This document shows positions 14,925-18,035 of a DNA stretch of 18,035 nt, one piece after another. Under the pieces are notes generated by a model that did no database searches, was not told the DNA's origin, and worked only from the letters and a program-made list of their open reading frames with translations. This stretch comes from Bifidobacterium breve (GTDB taxonomy: Bacteria > Actinomycetota > Acidimicrobiia > Acidimicrobiales > Ilumatobacteraceae), in the NCBI GenBank assembly GCA_945889575.1, contig CAMDBY010000009.1, positions 1-18,035 on the forward strand, written 5' to 3'. The position numbers were made by a program, and so were the translations under genes. Positions within the stretch are counted from its first letter, which is position 1, and each line of letters opens with the position of its first letter.

Positions 14925-15919
14925 CCTCTGTGATTGATTCTGTTCGCGAAGATGGCGTCGAGCCGAATTCCGCAGAGTCGATCGTAGGGAAATCACCCCG
15001 TGAACTTGCGTGGGCCAGATTGTCACGGGACAAGTTTGCTCGCGTCGCTCTTGGAGTAATTGTCTTTTATCTTTTCGTGGCTGCCTTTGCTCCTGTGATT
15101 TGTGCGGTGCTTGGTATCAGCCCGTATGCGCTCGATGGTGATGCGCTCAATGATTACGGACTTCCAAAAGGTGCGTTCGGTGGTATCTCAACCGAACATT
15201 GGCTCGGTGTTGAACCTGGAACTGGTCGGGATATTTTTGCTCGATTGATTTACGGAGCTCGCGCGTCTCTATTAGTGGGAATTCTTGCCACTCTGTTGAC
15301 CACTACAATTGGGCTTGTCATTGGTGTGGTAGCTGGCTACAAGCGCGGATGGGTCGATTCAATTATTGGGCGATTCATGGATGTCACACTTGCCTTTCCG
15401 TCTTTCTTGTTGATCATTGCCCTTACCAGGCCTTTCACTCAACGTCTTGAGTCCCTCGGTGTTCCCGAAGGCAACCCTGCTCGGATGACGTACATCATTT
15501 TGGTTCTTGCAACATTTGGCTGGGTATATGTAGCACGCGTTGTGCGAGGCCAGACACTGTCATTGCGTGAACGAGAGTTCGTGGAGGCAGCCAAGGCAAG
15601 TGGAGCAACCACTCGACACATCATCTTCAAACAATTGCTGCCCAACTTGTGGGCACCAGTCATTGTTATTGTGTCGCTCAGTCTCCCGGGCTACGTGGCC
15701 ACAGAATCGACTTTGTCCTTCCTTGGGCTTGGCCTTATGCAGCCGGCTGCTTCGTGGGGCGTCATGTTGGGAGATTCTGTGCGTTATTACAGGGCTGACC
15801 CAACCTATTTGTTCATCCCAGGCATTGCGCTAGTCGTGCTGGTTATGGCTTTTAACATCGTGGGCGACGCTATTAGGGATGCCTTAGACCCTAAGGCAGA
15901 TCGACAGAATCTGCTGTAA
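14921..15919 (+). CDS. peptide-type ABC transporter permease, DppC/OppC family
   Basis: This is one of the two membrane subunits of a dipeptide/oligopeptide/nickel-type ABC importer. After a hydrophilic 40-residue N-terminus come about six membrane segments. These start near residue 41 (VALGVIVFYLFVAAF) and near 109, then come the PSFLLIIAL region near 154 and further segments near 190, 245 and 293. The OppC-type LGVEPGTGRDIFARLIYGARASL stretch precedes the permease core. The cytoplasmic EAA loop that contacts the ATPase is EAAKASGATTRHIIFKQLLPN, residues 222-242. The product has 332 residues, somewhat above the family norm of about 300. The start overlaps the tpiA stop as ATGA, so its translation depends on tpiA. 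The partner binding protein and second permease follow; ATPase genes are not in the window. The substrate is unknown, with peptides most likely by family. Confidence 0.93.
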   Translation: MTSVIDSVREDGVEPNSAESIVGKSPRELAWARLSRDKFARVALGVIVFYLFVAAFAPVICAVLGISPYALDGDALNDYGLPKGAFGGISTEHWLGVEPGTGRDIFARLIYGARASLLVGILATLLTTTIGLVIGVVAGYKRGWVDSIIGRFMDVTLAFPSFLLIIALTRPFTQRLESLGVPEGNPARMTYIILVLATFGWVYVARVVRGQTLSLREREFVEAAKASGATTRHIIFKQLLPNLWAPVIVIVSLSLPGYVATESTLSFLGLGLMQPAASWGVMLGDSVRYYRADPTYLFIPGIALVVLVMAFNIVGDAIRDALDPKADRQNLL

Positions 15920-15921
15920 GA

Positions 15922-15943
15922 CCCCGCAGGTTCCCAAACGGGG
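15922..15943 (+). repeat. inverted repeat after the DppC-type permease gene
   Basis: CCCCG at 15922-15926 can pair with CGGGG at 15939-15943 across a 12-base loop, three bases after the permease stop. No T run follows, so it is not a classical terminator. It could be a weak processing or stability structure between the permease and binding-protein messages. The rest of the 115-base spacer (15920-16034) holds a weak TATTGT -10-like hexamer at 15987-15992, without a clear -35, and the binding-protein Shine-Dalgarno. Confidence 0.3.
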
Positions 15944-16020
15944 CTAATGGGGCGGTGAGTTGTTCAGTCTCTGTTTGTTTTGGGGCTATTGTTTGGCATC
16001 TTGTAAATACACAGGACATG

Positions 16021-16028
16021 AAGGGGAG
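16021..16028 (+). promoter_or_regulatory. Shine-Dalgarno of the substrate-binding protein
   Basis: AAGGGGAG lies six bases before ATG 16035. It fixes this start over a TTG at 15960, and it suggests strong translation. Confidence 0.8.
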
Positions 16029-16034
16029 AAACTC

Positions 16035-17753
16035 ATGAAACAGCGTCGTATCATCGCCGCAGTCGGTTTTGCTCTTGTTGCTTCAGTGGTTGCCGCATCG
16101 TGCGGTGGCAGCAGTGGTAGCGAAAGTGAAGGCGGCACGCCAACAAAAGGTGGAACAATCCACATTCTGAGCAATGGTGAGCAGATTGCGCACCTTGACC
16201 CGCAGCGCAACTACACGGGCGACGACCTTGCCTTTGCTGGTTCAACAATGCACCGTACATTGACCTCGTATAAGTACGTAGCAGGCGATGAAGGGTCAAC
16301 AATTGTCCCTGACCTCGCTACTGATCTCGGTACACACAATGAAGACGGAACAGTGTGGTCATTCACATTGCGTGATGGCGGAACTTTTGAAGATGGCGCT
16401 GAAATCACTTGTGCAGACGTGGCTTATGGCGTGTCTCGCACATGGGCATCTGACGTAATCACAGATGGTCCTACATATGCCTCGTCATACATTGATGCCG
16501 GCGATTATCCAGGCCCATACAAGGCAACTGCCGAACAGCAGGCTGCTTATGACAAAGCTGTTTCTTGTGATGGAAAGACAATTACTTTCAATTTGAAAGT
16601 GCCTGTCGCTGACTTCAACTACACCACAACATTGCTTTCCTTTAGCCCAGTGCCGAAGGCGGCTGATACTGGTGAAAAGTACGACCTGAAGCCCGTATCT
16701 TCTGGACCATACAAAATTGAGTCCTACACAATTGGTAAGTCTTTGGTTCTTGTACGTAATGAAAATTGGAGCAAAGACTCTGACCCAGTGCGTAGTGCCA
16801 ACCCAGACTCCTTTGTATATGAGTTCGGTCTCGACGAAGCTGTGATGGATGAGCGCATGATCAAGGACGCCGGAGACGATCAGTTCGCGGTTTCAGGCGG
16901 TATCCAACCAGAGAACCTGCAAACAATTTTTGAGGACGATGCTTTCAAAGATCGCCGCATTGACTATTACGACCCGTTTGTTTCATACACAAACTTGAAC
17001 GTAAAGAATTTGTCTTGTGTTGAAGTTCGTAAAGCTATTTATTTGGCTATTGACCGCGAAGCCCTTCGTAAGGCCGGTGGCGGACCGTACACAGGAGATT
17101 TCGCCGACGGATATATCAAGCCAGCTCTTGCACTTGACTACAAGAAGTCAACAATGCCGGACGGCTTGAATGTAGACGGAACTGCAAATGTTGAGGCTGC
17201 GCAAGCAGCAATGACAGCAGCAGAGACTGCGTGTCCTGACGTTGCTGCACGTGCGAAAGCCGGCCTTGCCTTCTATCGTCCTGCAACTCCGGTTTGGGAT
17301 AAGGCTGTCGCAATCTGGATTGATTCGCTCGGAAAAGTTGGAATCAAATTGAAGGATGAGCCAGTGGAACCAAGTGTGTACTGGCCAACAGTTATGAACC
17401 CTGAGACCAACTACGACATTGCTCGTGGCGGTTGGGCTCCTGACTGGGCTAATGCTTCAACAGTTATTCCTGAATTGTTTACAACAGCTGGTGGTTTCAA
17501 CCTCACCCGCAATGCTGATGATCCTGACTACGCAGAGTTCCAAGGAAAAGTGGACCTTGCCAAGAAGGAGCTAGACCGCACGAAACAAGGCGTCATGTGG
17601 CAAGAGCTGAACCAGTTTGTTGTTGATCGTTTGTGGGCGTTGCCTGGAACCTTTTTAAAGACTCAAAGCATTTGGGGTTCAAAGGTTGGCAATGCTTACC
17701 AGTGGGCACCATTTGGGGCGTACAACTACGGAGATCTCTACGTTAAGTCGTAG
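16035..17753 (+). CDS. ABC transporter substrate-binding lipoprotein (SBP_bac_5 family)
   Basis: This is the extracytoplasmic solute receptor of the importer. Residues 1-22 form a lipoprotein signal peptide (MKQRRIIAAVGFALVASVVA then AS), with the lipobox Cys23 for lipid anchoring. A flexible Gly/Ser/Glu linker follows. The mature part shows family-5 hallmarks: the LDPQRNYTGDD opening, PDLATDLGTHNEDGTVWSFTLRDG, and YKIESYTIGKSLVLVRNENW. The helix VRKAIYLAIDREAL lies near residue 330. Four further cysteines (126, 178, 328 and 400) could form two disulfides outside the membrane. The length is 572 residues. The start is set by the good Shine-Dalgarno and by the signal peptide beginning right at the Met. 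The ligand cannot be told from sequence; peptides are the default for this family. A strong hairpin follows the stop. Confidence 0.94.
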   Translation: MKQRRIIAAVGFALVASVVAASCGGSSGSESEGGTPTKGGTIHILSNGEQIAHLDPQRNYTGDDLAFAGSTMHRTLTSYKYVAGDEGSTIVPDLATDLGTHNEDGTVWSFTLRDGGTFEDGAEITCADVAYGVSRTWASDVITDGPTYASSYIDAGDYPGPYKATAEQQAAYDKAVSCDGKTITFNLKVPVADFNYTTTLLSFSPVPKAADTGEKYDLKPVSSGPYKIESYTIGKSLVLVRNENWSKDSDPVRSANPDSFVYEFGLDEAVMDERMIKDAGDDQFAVSGGIQPENLQTIFEDDAFKDRRIDYYDPFVSYTNLNVKNLSCVEVRKAIYLAIDREALRKAGGGPYTGDFADGYIKPALALDYKKSTMPDGLNVDGTANVEAAQAAMTAAETACPDVAARAKAGLAFYRPATPVWDKAVAIWIDSLGKVGIKLKDEPVEPSVYWPTVMNPETNYDIARGGWAPDWANASTVIPELFTTAGGFNLTRNADDPDYAEFQGKVDLAKKELDRTKQGVMWQELNQFVVDRLWALPGTFLKTQSIWGSKVGNAYQWAPFGAYNYGDLYVKS

Positions 17754-17765
17754 GTAAATCACCTT

Positions 17766-17801
17766 GTGAAGGGGGTATCGGCTTTGGTCGGTACCCCCTT
17801 T
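17766..17801 (+). terminator. intergenic hairpin, likely attenuator between binding protein and permease
   Basis: A GC-rich stem (AAGGGGGTA at 17769-17777 with TACCCCCTT at 17792-17800) is extended inward by four further pairs, two of them G-U, around a six-base loop (CTTTGG). It is followed by only three T residues, so termination should be partial. Such hairpins between a binding-protein gene and its permease gene commonly keep the receptor message in excess. The 5' arm is repeated as the ribosome-binding site of the next gene. Confidence 0.7.
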
Positions 17802-17830
17802 GCTATTGGTGTGATGTTGGGAATTAAGGT

Positions 17831-17838
17831 GAAGGGGG
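17831..17838 (+). promoter_or_regulatory. Shine-Dalgarno of the DppB-type permease
   Basis: GAAGGGGG lies four bases before ATG 17843. It is part of an 11-base direct repeat (GTGAAGGGGGT at 17766-17776 and 17829-17839) and is complementary to the 3' arm of the upstream hairpin. Confidence 0.75.
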
Positions 17839-17842
17839 TTTT

Positions 17843-18035
17843 ATGTTCTTGTTTATAGTCCGGCGTGTTTTTTTCGCCTTGATTCTGCTTTTAGCTGTCT
17901 CGTTCTTTACGTACATGCTGTTTGCGATGTTGCCTTCAGACCCCGCCGCTCTCACATGCGGGAAGAATTGCAAACCTGATGTTATTGCAGCAAACAGAAT
18001 TCGTTTGGGCTACGACAAGTCTCTATTTGAGCAAT
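17843..18035 (+). CDS. peptide-type ABC transporter permease, DppB/OppB family (3' end outside window)
   Basis: The first 64 codons of a second permease subunit are visible before the window ends. The N-terminus reads MFLFIVRRVFFALILLLAVS, a positively charged start followed by one membrane segment to about residue 30. Then comes the family motif MLPSDPAAL and a periplasmic part with CGKNCKPDVIAANRIRLGYD. This matches the RR...LLPGDPA...LGLD pattern of DppB/OppB permeases. It would pair with the permease at 14921 to form the membrane channel. The start is set by a strong Shine-Dalgarno. The two close cysteines after the first membrane segment would face outward. Function beyond family level and the ATPase partners lie outside the window. 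Confidence 0.85.
   Translation, partial: MFLFIVRRVFFALILLLAVSFFTYMLFAMLPSDPAALTCGKNCKPDVIAANRIRLGYDKSLFEQ

Noticed and set aside
15960..16034. Longer binding protein from TTG 15960
   Set aside because: It would bury the lipoprotein signal peptide 25 residues inside the protein. ATG 16035 has a strong Shine-Dalgarno and starts the signal peptide directly.

Overview
The window reads as a compact, plus-strand-only stretch of an actinobacterial (Actinomycetota) chromosome with a base composition near one half G+C by eye. The evidence is gene order and protein type. A PolA end with the actinobacterial SYG O-helix is followed by a methyltransferase, a four-domain ribosomal protein S1, coaE, uvrB, uvrA, uvrC, a second methyltransferase, rapZ, gap, pgk and tpiA. 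This is the familiar actinobacterial backbone. The moderate GC, very short spacers and missing backbone genes suggest a small-genome planktonic lineage such as Acidimicrobiia or Nanopelagicales. I cannot decide between these from sequence alone.

Layout. 1-567: 3' end of polA. 577-1320: class I SAM methyltransferase. 1403-2716: rpsA. 2737-3369: coaE. 3393-10296: the complete UvrABC nucleotide-excision-repair set as three contiguous genes (uvrB, uvrA, uvrC). 10306-11031: second SAM methyltransferase. 11055-11909: rapZ. 12017-14924: the lower-glycolysis trio gap, pgk and tpiA. 14921 to the end: parts of a peptide-type ABC importer in the order permease (DppC type), lipoprotein substrate-binding protein, permease (DppB type, cut by the window edge). 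No gap between genes exceeds about 115 bases. I see no tRNA, rRNA, CRISPR, insertion sequence or minus-strand gene.

Expression logic. Four genes (uvrB, uvrA, the second methyltransferase and rapZ) carry a TANNNT -10 hexamer ending exactly six bases before the start codon, so transcription would begin on the start codon (leaderless mRNA). By contrast gap, the binding protein and the DppB-type permease have clear purine-rich Shine-Dalgarno sequences. tpiA and dppC overlap by ATGA, which ties the importer to the glycolytic genes.

Most of the window is housekeeping. The points most worth a second look are these: a hairpin between the binding-protein and permease genes whose 3' arm can also pair with the permease ribosome-binding site; the loss of yvcK and whiA between rapZ and gap; a lysine/alanine-rich, histone-H1-like tail on UvrA; and the tpiA-dppC coupling. 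I found no clearly new multi-gene system.
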